A stretch of 64,000 nucleotides of DNA from Maribacter sp044594925 (GTDB lineage: Bacteria; Bacteroidota; Bacteroidia; Flavobacteriales; Flavobacteriaceae), in NCBI RefSeq assembly GCF_044594925.1, contig NZ_CP138991.1, positions 2,790,001-2,854,000 on the forward strand. The letters are read 5' to 3'. The notes below the pieces were generated by a model. It was given only the letters and a program-made list of their open reading frames with translations. It was not told the origin of the DNA and did not search any database. The position numbers and the translations under genes are program-made. Of the stretch, positions 1-9,000 are shown piece after piece; position 1 is the stretch's first letter, and every line of letters starts with the position of its first letter.

Positions 1-2
1 AA

Positions 3-1109
3 ACCGATGATGGTAAATTAGTAATAGGCCGAAATTTCGATTTTTATGCCGGGGATGATTTTGCTAAAAATAAAATCGTCGCTTTTGTAGCTCCGGATAA
101 AGGGCACGCTTTCATGTCCGTAACATGGGGCGGAATGATAGGTGTTGTTTCTGGCATGAACGACCAAGGATTATCCGTGACCATTAACGCCGGCAAATCT
201 CAGTTTCCTTTGATTGCCAAGACTCCGGTCTCTTTAGTGACCAGGGAAATTTTACAATATGCAGCTACCATTGAGGAAGCTATTGCCATTGCTAAAAAGA
301 GAGAAGTTTTTGTATCGGAATCTATTTTTGTAGGTAGTGCAAAAGACAAAAAAGCAGCTATCATAGAAGTCTCTCCTCAAAATTTTGGTGTCTATGAGGT
401 AGAAAACTCCAATCAACTGATTTGCGCCAATCACTTTCAGAGTGCCGCTTATATGGAAGATAAAAAGAATCAAAAGCATATTCTTGAAAGTCATTCACAA
501 TACCGTTATGAACGCATGGAGGAACTCTTGAAAGAAACCTCAAAAGTAGATCCTAAGGCCGTTGTTGGTATTCTTCGTAACAAAGAAGGCTTAGATGATA
601 AAAAAATTGGTTACGGTAATGAAAAAGCATTGAACCAGTTATTGGCACATCATGGGATAGTTTTTAAACCTGAGGATTTAATGGTGTGGGTATCCAGCAA
701 TCCGTATCAAATGGGCGAGTTTGTAGCGTACGATTTAAAGAAAATATTCAAGGATAAGGATAGTATTGAACCAACCAATACTATCGCTACGAACAATGCA
801 AATATCTCAGCAGATCCATTTCTGGATACGGACACCTATAAAGATTATGAACGTTATCGGGCATTGAGAAATGAGATAGAAGCTGCCATTAACCATGAAT
901 TAGCTATAGAACAAGCAAAGCTGCAGCAATTGATCGCGCTGAATCCAAATTTTTGGGAAGGATATTACTTAGCGGGTGTATATAATTACGAAAAAGGATA
1001 TGAGGCACTGGCACGTTCCTATTTTTTAGCAGCAGAGAAAAAAGAAATTACCACCGTTCCTGATCGTGAATCGGTAGCGCGTTATATTCGTAAAATAAAT
1101 AGAAGGTAG
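3..1109 (+). CDS. C45-type acyltransferase/hydrolase, 5' end missing
   Basis: The reading frame is open from the first bases of the window, so the start and the N-terminal nucleophile cysteine lie outside. The visible part begins with a GRNFDFY motif, typical of the peptidase C45 / acyl-CoA:6-aminopenicillanic-acid acyltransferase family (Ntn hydrolases), followed by the family-like stretches TWGGMIGVVSGMNDQGLSV and CANHF. An ATG at 114 lies inside the domain and is not the true start. The last 70 or so residues (from about 270 of the visible part) look like a TPR-type helical pair. The stop is 3 nt before the next gene, so the two are probably co-transcribed. Known: the family cleaves or transfers acyl groups on amide bonds. 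The substrate here is unknown. Confidence 0.75.
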   Translation, partial: TDDGKLVIGRNFDFYAGDDFAKNKIVAFVAPDKGHAFMSVTWGGMIGVVSGMNDQGLSVTINAGKSQFPLIAKTPVSLVTREILQYAATIEEAIAIAKKREVFVSESIFVGSAKDKKAAIIEVSPQNFGVYEVENSNQLICANHFQSAAYMEDKKNQKHILESHSQYRYERMEELLKETSKVDPKAVVGILRNKEGLDDKKIGYGNEKALNQLLAHHGIVFKPEDLMVWVSSNPYQMGEFVAYDLKKIFKDKDSIEPTNTIATNNANISADPFLDTDTYKDYERYRALRNEIEAAINHELAIEQAKLQQLIALNPNFWEGYYLAGVYNYEKGYEALARSYFLAAEKKEITTVPDRESVARYIRKINRR

Positions 1110-1112
1110 TAT

Positions 1113-2405
1113 ATGATTCCCGAAATTGAAACGGCCCAAGCAGATGAGATTAGAATACTCCAAGAACAAAAGTTAACGAAACTCATTTTTTATTTGGCAG
1201 CAAACTCTCCTTTTTATCAAAGGCTGTTTAAGTCGAACAAAATCAATATTGCTGAAATAAAAAAAATTGAAGATTTAGTCAAAATCCCCACATCCAATAA
1301 GGATGATTTGCAGAAATACAATGAAGACTTTTTCTGTGTTCCCAAAACGGAAATTATAGATTACGTCACCACTTCCGGAACTTTAGGTGACCCGGTAACC
1401 ATTGGCTTAACCGATACGGATTTAGAACGTTTGGCTTATAATGAAGCTATTTCATTCGCTTGTGCCGGCGTACGGAAAGAAGATATTATACAATTGACCA
1501 CCACTATGGACCGCAGGTTCATGGCTGGCTTGGCCTACTTCTTAGGAGCTCGTAAATTAGGTGCGGGAATTATTCGTGTGGGCGCAGGCATCCCTGAATT
1601 ACAATGGGATACGATACTCAAGTTTAAGCCTAGCTATCTCATAGTAGTGCCGTCCTTTCTTTTAAAATTAATTCAATACGCAAAAGCCCATAATATCGAC
1701 TATAAAAACTCTGGGATTAGAGCGGCTATCTGTATAGGGGAGTCGTTACGTGATCAGGATTTTGGGCTGAACGTCTTGGGAAGCAAAATTAAATCGGAAT
1801 GGGATATCGAATTATTTTCTACGTATGCCTCAACCGAGATGAGTACCGCTTTTACCGAATGTTCTGAACAACAAGGCGGACATTTACATCCGGAATTACT
1901 CATTGCCGAGATCCTGGATGATGAAGGTAATGAGGTTCCCGAAGGATATTCAGGTGAACTTACCATAACTACCTTAGGAATAGAAGCCATGCCGCTGCTT
2001 CGTTTTAGAACAGGTGATGTAGTTGTAGCCCATAGATTTCCCTGCAAGTGTGGCAGAAACACTTTGCGTTTGGGGCCGGTTTTAGGGAGAAAAAAGCAAA
2101 TGATCAAATACAAGGGAACTACACTTTACCCACCAGCAATGGATAATTTATTGAACGATTTCAGTGAGGTAACCAACCATGTTATTGAAATATACCATAA
2201 CCAGATCGGTACAGATGAAATTAAAATCAAGATTACAGCGTCATCTGCATCGGAGCGCTTACTGAGAAATATCAAAGATCACTTTAGATCGCGTCTTAGG
2301 GTTTCCCCTAAAATTGAAATAACCGACCTTAAAGAAATTCAGAAATTGCAGGCTTCCAAACTAGGAAGAAAACCCATAAGGGTCATAGATACAAGAACAG
2401 TTTAA
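1113..2405 (+). CDS. Phenylacetate-CoA ligase-like adenylate-forming enzyme
   Basis: A 430-residue PaaK-family protein. It has the ATP-binding P-loop TTSGTLGDPV near residue 87, a YASTEMSTAFTEC segment in the position of the A5 motif, and LLRFRTGDVV plus CGR/LGRKKQMIKYKG in the C-terminal hinge region. Length fits the family (about 430). Such enzymes activate an aromatic or aryl acid with ATP to its CoA thioester. It starts 3 nt after the C45-like gene and is followed by a strong terminator, so it is the last gene of its operon. PaaK-like ligases and C45-like proteins both occur in flavobacterial aryl-polyene/flexirubin-type clusters. The link here is inference because upstream genes are outside the window. 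Confidence 0.8.
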   Translation: MIPEIETAQADEIRILQEQKLTKLIFYLAANSPFYQRLFKSNKINIAEIKKIEDLVKIPTSNKDDLQKYNEDFFCVPKTEIIDYVTTSGTLGDPVTIGLTDTDLERLAYNEAISFACAGVRKEDIIQLTTTMDRRFMAGLAYFLGARKLGAGIIRVGAGIPELQWDTILKFKPSYLIVVPSFLLKLIQYAKAHNIDYKNSGIRAAICIGESLRDQDFGLNVLGSKIKSEWDIELFSTYASTEMSTAFTECSEQQGGHLHPELLIAEILDDEGNEVPEGYSGELTITTLGIEAMPLLRFRTGDVVVAHRFPCKCGRNTLRLGPVLGRKKQMIKYKGTTLYPPAMDNLLNDFSEVTNHVIEIYHNQIGTDEIKIKITASSASERLLRNIKDHFRSRLRVSPKIEITDLKEIQKLQASKLGRKPIRVIDTRTV

Positions 2406-2410
2406 TTAAA

Positions 2411-2441
2411 AAAGGCCCCACCGTAACAGTGAGGCCTTTTC
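2411..2441. terminator. Bidirectional intrinsic terminator between ligase gene and ssb
   Basis: AAAGGCC and GGCCTTT arms enclose a short loop, with an A-run on the left and CTTTTT on the right. It lies between the convergent ligase gene and ssb and can serve both strands. Confidence 0.8.
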
Positions 2442-2444
2442 TTT

Positions 2445-2777
2445 TTATTTACCCAACATCAAAAGTTCGTTACAACGAACCTCGGTAATGTATCGTTTTT
2501 CTCCTTCTTTAGTTTCATAGGAGCGATGCATTAATTTACCCTCCACGGCCACTTGCTTTCCTTTGGTCAGATAGTTTTCGACAATTTCGGCAGTTTTGCC
2601 CCAGGCGACGACATTATGCCATTGCGTATCATCTACTTTTTCTCCTTTGTTATTTTTGTAACTTTCAGTTGTAGCGATGGAGAATTTAGCCAATTTGGCC
2701 CCACCATCTAGATTTACAATTTCTGGGTCTTGTCCCAAGTTTCCAATCAACTGTACTTTGTTTTTTAGTGCGTTCAT
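2445..2777 (-). CDS. ssb: Single-stranded DNA-binding protein, short form
   Basis: An OB-fold SSB: NKVQLIGNLGQDPEI at the N-terminus, then TTESYKN, DDTQWHNVVAWGKTAE, and GKQVAVEGKLMHRSYE. I start it at the ATG at 2777 (110 residues). An upstream in-frame ATG at 2807 would add ten residues (MNCLTLKQII) that do not belong to the fold. The protein ends right after the OB fold at LLMLGK and has no linker or acidic C-terminal tip (DDDIPF-like), which in standard SSBs recruits repair and replication partners. It is therefore probably an accessory SSB rather than the main replicative one. It faces the ligase gene across a shared terminator. Confidence 0.9.
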   Translation of the reverse strand: MNALKNKVQLIGNLGQDPEIVNLDGGAKLAKFSIATTESYKNNKGEKVDDTQWHNVVAWGKTAEIVENYLTKGKQVAVEGKLMHRSYETKEGEKRYITEVRCNELLMLGK

Positions 2778-2891
2778 AATAATTTGTTTTAGCGTTAAAC
2801 AGTTCATACTTTATTCCAAACTCGCTTCGGAATCTTTTTAAAATTATCCTGTAATAAGTTGTGAATTACACGGTTTATCATTTGGACACTG

Positions 2892-2899
2892 CAAACATA
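2892..2899 (-). promoter_or_regulatory. Possible -7 element for ssb
   Basis: On the minus strand this reads TATGTTTG, matching the Bacteroidota TAnnTTTG consensus, about 115 nt upstream of the ssb start. I see no clear TTG -33 box at the right distance, so support is weak. Confidence 0.3.
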
Positions 2900-3050
2900 A
2901 AACTGGTCTTAAAAGTTAATCGGTTACAAAATACTTACTTTCGTTTGTAATCATTTGTAGTCGTTTAAAAACTTTTATATGGTTGAAAACCATTGATTTA
3001 AATCATTTTATTTATGATAAAAAATTGTATATCGATGCCGTCTCAATAAC

Positions 3051-3083
3051 AAACCCCTGCCGATTATAAATCGGCAGGGGTTT
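3051..3083 (-). terminator. Terminator of the T9SS adhesin operon
   Basis: A 15-bp perfect stem (AAACCCCTGCCGATT with its complement, loop ATA) lies just beyond the stop of the OmpA-family gene. The rest of the gap between ssb and that gene (2778-3050) is AT-rich and holds no ORF I would support. Confidence 0.8.
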
Positions 3084-3122
3084 ATATTTTATGTAAAAGC
3101 TAAAACTGCTAACGAAATTATG

Positions 3123-5057
3123 CTATTCCACAACTATTAGTTCGGACCTTCTATTTTTCTCATTTTCGTCTTTTGAGCATTGCTCCCAATTAACACAATC
3201 GTTCAGTAGTTCATCTTCACCAAATCCTTTAAAAGAAATAGTACTGGCATCGACACCTAACTTAACTAAATATTCATAGGTTGCTTTTGCCCTTGATCCC
3301 GAGAGTCTTTGATTATAGCTTTTGGAAGCTTTAGCATCGGTATGCGATTTTACTTCTATTCTTATGCCACTGTTTTTCTTTAAAAAATCACTTGCCTTAT
3401 TCAAAATTAGCGCTGCATCTTTGCGAATCTCTGAACTATCCAAATCAAACAAAATAGGATTAAGTTCTAAGCCAACTATCAAATCACTACCAACAGCAGG
3501 AACCAACTCTACCTGTGCTTTTTGCAAAAGAATACTTACCCTATTGATCTGACCAGCAATCATATTGAATGTGGTATTTTTTGAATCATAGGCTTCTTTA
3601 TTGGCCACTATTACTAAGTCATTTTGCGTACAGTCTACATCAAGATTATATGCCCCATTCTTATCGCTAACCGCAGTGGCAACAATTTTGCCAGAGGCGT
3701 CCACTATTGAAACCTGAGCTTCAGGGATGGCTTGTTGCGTTTCTTGGTCTAAGACGATTCCTTTTAATTGTGCTAAACAGTCAAACCGTAGGGGTTGATT
3801 TTCTTGAAAACTATAAATATCATCCTCTCCTTTGCCACCTTCGCGATTAGATGCGAAATAACCATTGCCATCTCTGATAACATATGAAAAATCATCTTGC
3901 TTTCCATTTAATGGTTCTCCAAGATTTAAAATTTCTTCACTAGAACCATCCAATTTAGCCGCGAATACATCTAGACCTCCTAGACCTGGATGCCCATCTG
4001 AACTAAAGTATATTGTTTTTTCATCTATAAACGGAAATGATTCCCTAGCTTCAGTATTTATTCTTTTACCTAAATTTTCAGGAACACCGTAACTATTATC
4101 TTCATTAACGCTCACTTTAAAAATATCTGAGGCACCAATCGTACCTGGCATATCTGATGAAAAATACAATGTTTTTTCATCCGCACTCAATGCAGGGTGC
4201 GCAACAGAATACGCATCACTATTAAATGGTAATTCTTGTGCTTTACTCCACTCTCCTTGTATTAAAGTAGATTTAAATAGTTTTAACCGGCTAACACCTT
4301 CTCTATCTCTAGAAAACCTACCATCTTTTGAGTTGTTTCTTGTAAAATATACCGTTTTGCCATCTTTTGTAAAAACAGATGAAGATTCATGGGTTTTTGT
4401 ATTCAACTCTTTGGTGAACCGTTCTGGCGTACTAAATTGTTGGTCTTTTAATATCTTAGAAACATGTAGGTTCAAAAATGCCCCATTATTCCATTTATGA
4501 ATGTTTTTTGTAGCAAAACCCGTATCTCGTGCCGTTGAGAAAACAAGCTTATCACTATAAAACGAAGGTGCAAAATCAGAAGCAGTAGAGTTTATAGTTA
4601 AGTTTTTTACCTCATATCTGCCTGAGTTCTCTCTGATACGCTCTATATAATTTTCCTTCTCTTTGTAATTTATTGCCCGTTGATCGTTTGTTTTTTGTTC
4701 ATAGAATTTCTGCATCCACTCATTCGATTCATCATAGCTTCCCAAAGATTTCAATGATTGTGCATAACGGTAATAATAGTTGGCATCTATAGTAGTATTT
4801 TCTAATTTAATTAATTTACTGTACCAATCCGCCGCATTTTCATACAGGGCATTAACATAATTTGCATTACCTAATTTCTTATAAATTTCTTCTTCTGTGT
4901 AACCATTTTTAACTAAATCTTCATAGGAATCAATGGCATCCATAAAGGCATAATTTTCAAAGTCTTTATTTGCCTGCGTTACTTTTCCTTCTTGTGAAAC
5001 AACTAAGGAGATATTAAATAATACTAGAATTATTATTGTTTTTTTTACCATTTTCAT
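3123..5057 (-). CDS. OmpA-family protein with TPR, PD40 and regulatory domains
   Basis: 644 residues with a signal peptide (about 1-21, hydrophobic core IIILVLFNISLVV). Order of parts: TPR-like helices at about 28-125; beta-propeller PD40/WD40-like blades at about 160-415 (repeated LYFSSDMPG, IYFSSDGHPG, FASNREGG); a carboxypeptidase-regulatory-like beta sandwich at about 430-515; and a C-terminal OmpA peptidoglycan-binding domain at about 530-644, with LFDLDSSEIR and the YNQRLSGSRAKAT signature. This architecture is that of flavobacterial proteins encoded with PorP/SprF, resembling PorE, which anchors the type IX machinery to peptidoglycan. It starts 4 nt after the PorP/SprF gene and is the last gene of the adhesin operon. 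A role as a dedicated periplasmic anchor for adhesin export is inference. Confidence 0.88.
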   Translation of the reverse strand: MKMVKKTIIILVLFNISLVVSQEGKVTQANKDFENYAFMDAIDSYEDLVKNGYTEEEIYKKLGNANYVNALYENAADWYSKLIKLENTTIDANYYYRYAQSLKSLGSYDESNEWMQKFYEQKTNDQRAINYKEKENYIERIRENSGRYEVKNLTINSTASDFAPSFYSDKLVFSTARDTGFATKNIHKWNNGAFLNLHVSKILKDQQFSTPERFTKELNTKTHESSSVFTKDGKTVYFTRNNSKDGRFSRDREGVSRLKLFKSTLIQGEWSKAQELPFNSDAYSVAHPALSADEKTLYFSSDMPGTIGASDIFKVSVNEDNSYGVPENLGKRINTEARESFPFIDEKTIYFSSDGHPGLGGLDVFAAKLDGSSEEILNLGEPLNGKQDDFSYVIRDGNGYFASNREGGKGEDDIYSFQENQPLRFDCLAQLKGIVLDQETQQAIPEAQVSIVDASGKIVATAVSDKNGAYNLDVDCTQNDLVIVANKEAYDSKNTTFNMIAGQINRVSILLQKAQVELVPAVGSDLIVGLELNPILFDLDSSEIRKDAALILNKASDFLKKNSGIRIEVKSHTDAKASKSYNQRLSGSRAKATYEYLVKLGVDASTISFKGFGEDELLNDCVNWEQCSKDENEKNRRSELIVVE

Positions 5058-5061
5058 AGTC

Positions 5062-5994
5062 TTAAAAGAATCTTGGGGTTACGACTTTTTTATATCTTGT
5101 TAAAAACTCAAATCTTAAAAAGAATTCGAACGAGCCATTGTTGAATGCGGTATTGCCAAGTTCGGTAGTTTCACGGTCATAAGCCAATCCTAGCATAAGT
5201 TTATCATTTAATTGATATCCAAAAAGGGCACTCCATGCCGCACTCCACCTGTAGGCCGCACCTAAAGTGAGTTTTTCTCGATACATAAAATTTGCTGATA
5301 AATCAGCTTGTAAAGGCGCACCTTCAACTAATTTAAAAAGTACTGTTGGTTTAAACTTCCAATCATAATTTAAATCTGTCACAAAACCAGAAATTAGGTA
5401 TAAATTCATTCTCTCTTGAGCAAGGAAGCTACTGGAATCTGAGTTTTCGAAATGTTCCGTTTCCAGGAAATTTGGAATTGAAAGTCCTGCATAAAAACGT
5501 TCTGTATGATAGTATACTCCTGCTCCAAAATTTGGGGAAAACTTATTGTCAATATTACTTTCTTGACTGGTGCCTGCTGAAGGGTTGAAATTTTGAAGCT
5601 TGTTAAAATCTAAGTTTAATAGATGTCCACCTGCTTTTACACCAAATGATAATTTAGCACCACGTTCGGAAACAGGAATGGTATAGGAGAAAGAACCATC
5701 AAAATACGTATCTTGATTAGTACCGTTACCGATTTCATCATTTACAATGGATAAACCCAAACCTACCCGTTTGGTTACGGGAGAGTGTACGTTTAAGGTT
5801 TGTGTTGTGGGAGCACCATCAAAACCTACCCATTGGGATCTATAAAGTGCCGAAAGACTTAACACCCCCCGTGATCCTGCATAAGCAGGATTCACGGATA
5901 GTGTATTGTACATATATTGTGTGTATTGAGCATCTTGCTGAGCCACTAATTGTACTCCTAAAGACAGCATCAAAATGATTATTATTTTTCTCAT
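5062..5994 (-). CDS. PorP/SprF-family type IX secretion outer-membrane protein
   Basis: A 310-residue outer-membrane beta-barrel protein with a signal peptide ending near VAQQDAQ. The N-terminal QYTQYMYNTLSVNPAYAGSRG is the hallmark of PorP/SprF proteins, and the chain ends in alternating strand residues with an aromatic terminus (TPRFF). SprF in Flavobacterium johnsoniae is required to export its partner adhesin SprB, and type-B-sorted proteins generally need a linked SprF-like partner. The gene lies 29 nt after the giant adhesin gene and 4 nt before the OmpA-family gene, which fits that one-to-one partnership. Confidence 0.92.
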   Translation of the reverse strand: MRKIIIILMLSLGVQLVAQQDAQYTQYMYNTLSVNPAYAGSRGVLSLSALYRSQWVGFDGAPTTQTLNVHSPVTKRVGLGLSIVNDEIGNGTNQDTYFDGSFSYTIPVSERGAKLSFGVKAGGHLLNLDFNKLQNFNPSAGTSQESNIDNKFSPNFGAGVYYHTERFYAGLSIPNFLETEHFENSDSSSFLAQERMNLYLISGFVTDLNYDWKFKPTVLFKLVEGAPLQADLSANFMYREKLTLGAAYRWSAAWSALFGYQLNDKLMLGLAYDRETTELGNTAFNNGSFEFFLRFEFLTRYKKVVTPRFF

Positions 5995-6023
5995 GATTAT
6001 TTTTTAATTGTTGTCTTACTTAA

Positions 6024-9000
6024 TTAACGGTTGATGTATAAGTAACCATCCAGTGTCTTGACTGTGCCATTGTCATTGTAATTAACAATGTAGAAGTAAA
6101 CACCTACGGGAAGTTCGTTTTCAACCGAAATCGTTGCCCGTCCATTTGAAATTCCAACAAAGGCATTTCCGCTATTGTCATACCCCTTGGTCTCATAGAC
6201 CAATACCCCCCAACGGTTGTAAATTCTAACCGTGTTGTCTGGGAATTGTTCAATGTTTCTAATTCTGAAAACACTGTCGCCTTGGCTACCAGGAACGATA
6301 TAATCACTAATGATTTCAAGGTCACAAGCGGCACCGGCAGGTGGAGTCCCTCCGATAGAGTCGCAAGGGTCCAAAGGATTTGTGCCATCCGTCACTTCTT
6401 GACCGTCATTAATACCGTCACCATCCGTATCTGCTTTATCTGGATCGGTACCAGCTGTTGCTTCTTCGTCATTGGTCAATCCATCTTCATCACAATCACT
6501 TGTGCCCAATGATGTACCACCAACAGAATCACAATCATCTAAAGGATTGGTATTATCTAAAACTTCTTGACCATCGTTAATGCCATCTCCATCTGTATCT
6601 GGATTATTAGGGTCTGTACCTAAAGTAGCTTCCTCATCATTGGTCAGGTCGTCTCTATCTGTATCATTACATGCTGCATCTAAACTATCAGGATCACATG
6701 GGTTAAGAGGGTCACTGGTACCATCTGGAGATTCTCCTGTATTAGGATCATCAACATTATTGACTTCCTCTCCATCTGTTAAACCATCACCATCGGTATC
6801 CGGATTGTTAGGGTCTGTTCCTACAGTCGTTTCTTCGTCATTGGTCAGACCATCGTTGTCACAATCACTTGCACCTACTGGTATTCCTCCAACAGAGTCA
6901 CACGAATCGTTGGGGTCGGTGCCATCTTGAGCTTCTTGACCATCGCTGATACTATCACCATCCGTGTCCGCTACATTTGGATCGGTCGTTTCTCCGTTTG
7001 GATTCGCAGGGGTCGATGGGTCATCTACCCCGGTCGTTTCTTCGTCATTGGTCAGTCCGTCATTATCACAGTCATCAGCACCTACTGGTGTTCCTCCAAC
7101 AGAGTCACAGGAATCGTTGGGATCAGTGCCATCTTGAGCTTCTTGACCATCGTCGATACCATCACCGTCCGTATCCTCATTATTGGGATTTGTCGTTTCT
7201 CCGTTAGGATTTGCAGGTGTACTTGGGTCATCAACTCCAGTAGTTTCTTCATCATTAGTAAGACCATCCCCATCTGAATCAAGTTTGTACACCTGTGTAT
7301 CTGTAGCGTTACCTGCACCCGCTGCATTTGTTGTCGTTACGCTCCCGTCAACCGTAGTGTCGGGGTCCGCCGCCAGGTCACTGCCAGGCACGTCGATACT
7401 ATAGTCGCCAGCTGCATGCACCGTTCCCGTGAAGGTATTGCCGTTTACCGTTAAGGTAACTGTATCGCCCGTATTAAAATCGCCACTGACCGTTCCCGTT
7501 ACTGCGACGTTGGCTCCTGCCTCTGCTGCATTAAGGATGTTGTCCGCAGTGATATCGTCTATCGCCAATACTGGAACTGGAGGAGTCGTATCTACTGTAT
7601 AAGTCTGTGCATCTGTTGCACTGGCTGCGTTACCCGCTGCGTCTGTTGTCGTTACGCTACCGTCAACCGTAGTATCTGGGTCGGCTGCTAAATCACTACC
7701 CGGTACGCTGATACTATAGTCACCGACTGCATCCACCGTTCCCGTGAAGGTATTCCCGTTCACCGTTAAGGTAACTGTATCGCCCGTATTAAAATCGCCA
7801 CTGACCGTTCCCGTTACTGCGACGTTGGCTCCTGCCTCTGCTGCATTAAGGATGTTGTCCGCAGTGATATCGTCTATCGCCAATACTGGAACTGGAGGAG
7901 TCGTATCTACTGTATAAGTCTGTGCATCTGTTGCACTGGCTGCGTTACCCGCTGCGTCTGTTGTCGTTACGCTACCGTCAACCGTAGTATCTGGGTCGGC
8001 TGCTAAATCACTACCCGGTACGCTGATACTATAGTCACCGACTGCATCCACCGTTCCCGTGTAGGTATTGCCGTTCACCGTTAAGGTAACTGTATCGCCC
8101 GTATTGAAATCACCACTGACCGTTCCCGTTACTGCGACGTTGGCTCCTGCCTCTGCTGCATTAAGGATGTTGTCCGCAGTGATATCGTCTATCGCCAATA
8201 CTGGAACTGGAGGAGTCGTATCTACTGTATAAGTCTGTGCATCTGTTGCACTGGCTGCGTTACCCGCTGCGTCTGTTGTCGTTACACTTCCATCCACAGT
8301 AGTATCTGGGTCGGCTGCTAAATCACTACCCGGTACGCTGATACTATAGTCACCGACTGCATCCACCGTTCCCGTGTAGGTATTGCCGTTTACCGTTAAG
8401 GTGACCGTATCGCCCGTATTAAAATCGCCACTGACCGTTCCCGTTACTGCGACGTTGGCTCCTGCCTCTGCTGCATTAAGGATGTTGTCCGCAGTGATAT
8501 CGTCTATCGCCAATACTGGAACTGGAGGAGTCGTATCTACTGTATAAGTCTGTGCATCTGTTGCACTGCCCGTGTTACCCGCTGCGTCTGTTGTCGTTAC
8601 GCTACCGTCAACCGTAGTATCTGGGTCCGCCGCCAGGTCACTGCCAGGTACGTCGATACTATAGTCGCCAGCTGCATCCACCGTTCCCGTGAAGGTATTC
8701 CCGTTCACCGTTAAGGTAACTGTATCGCCCGTATTGAAATCACCACTGACCGTTCCCGTTACTGCGACGTTGGCTCCTGCCTCTGCTGCATTAAGGATGT
8801 TGTCCGCAGTGATATCGTCTATCGCCAATACTGGAACTGGAGGAGTCGTATCTACTGTATAAGTCTGTGCATCTGTTGCACTGGCTGCGTTACCCGCTGC
8901 GTCTGTTGTCGTTACACTTCCATCCACAGTAGTATCTGGGTCGGCTGCTAAATCACTACCCGGTACGCTGATACTATAGTCGCCAGCTGCATCCACCGTT

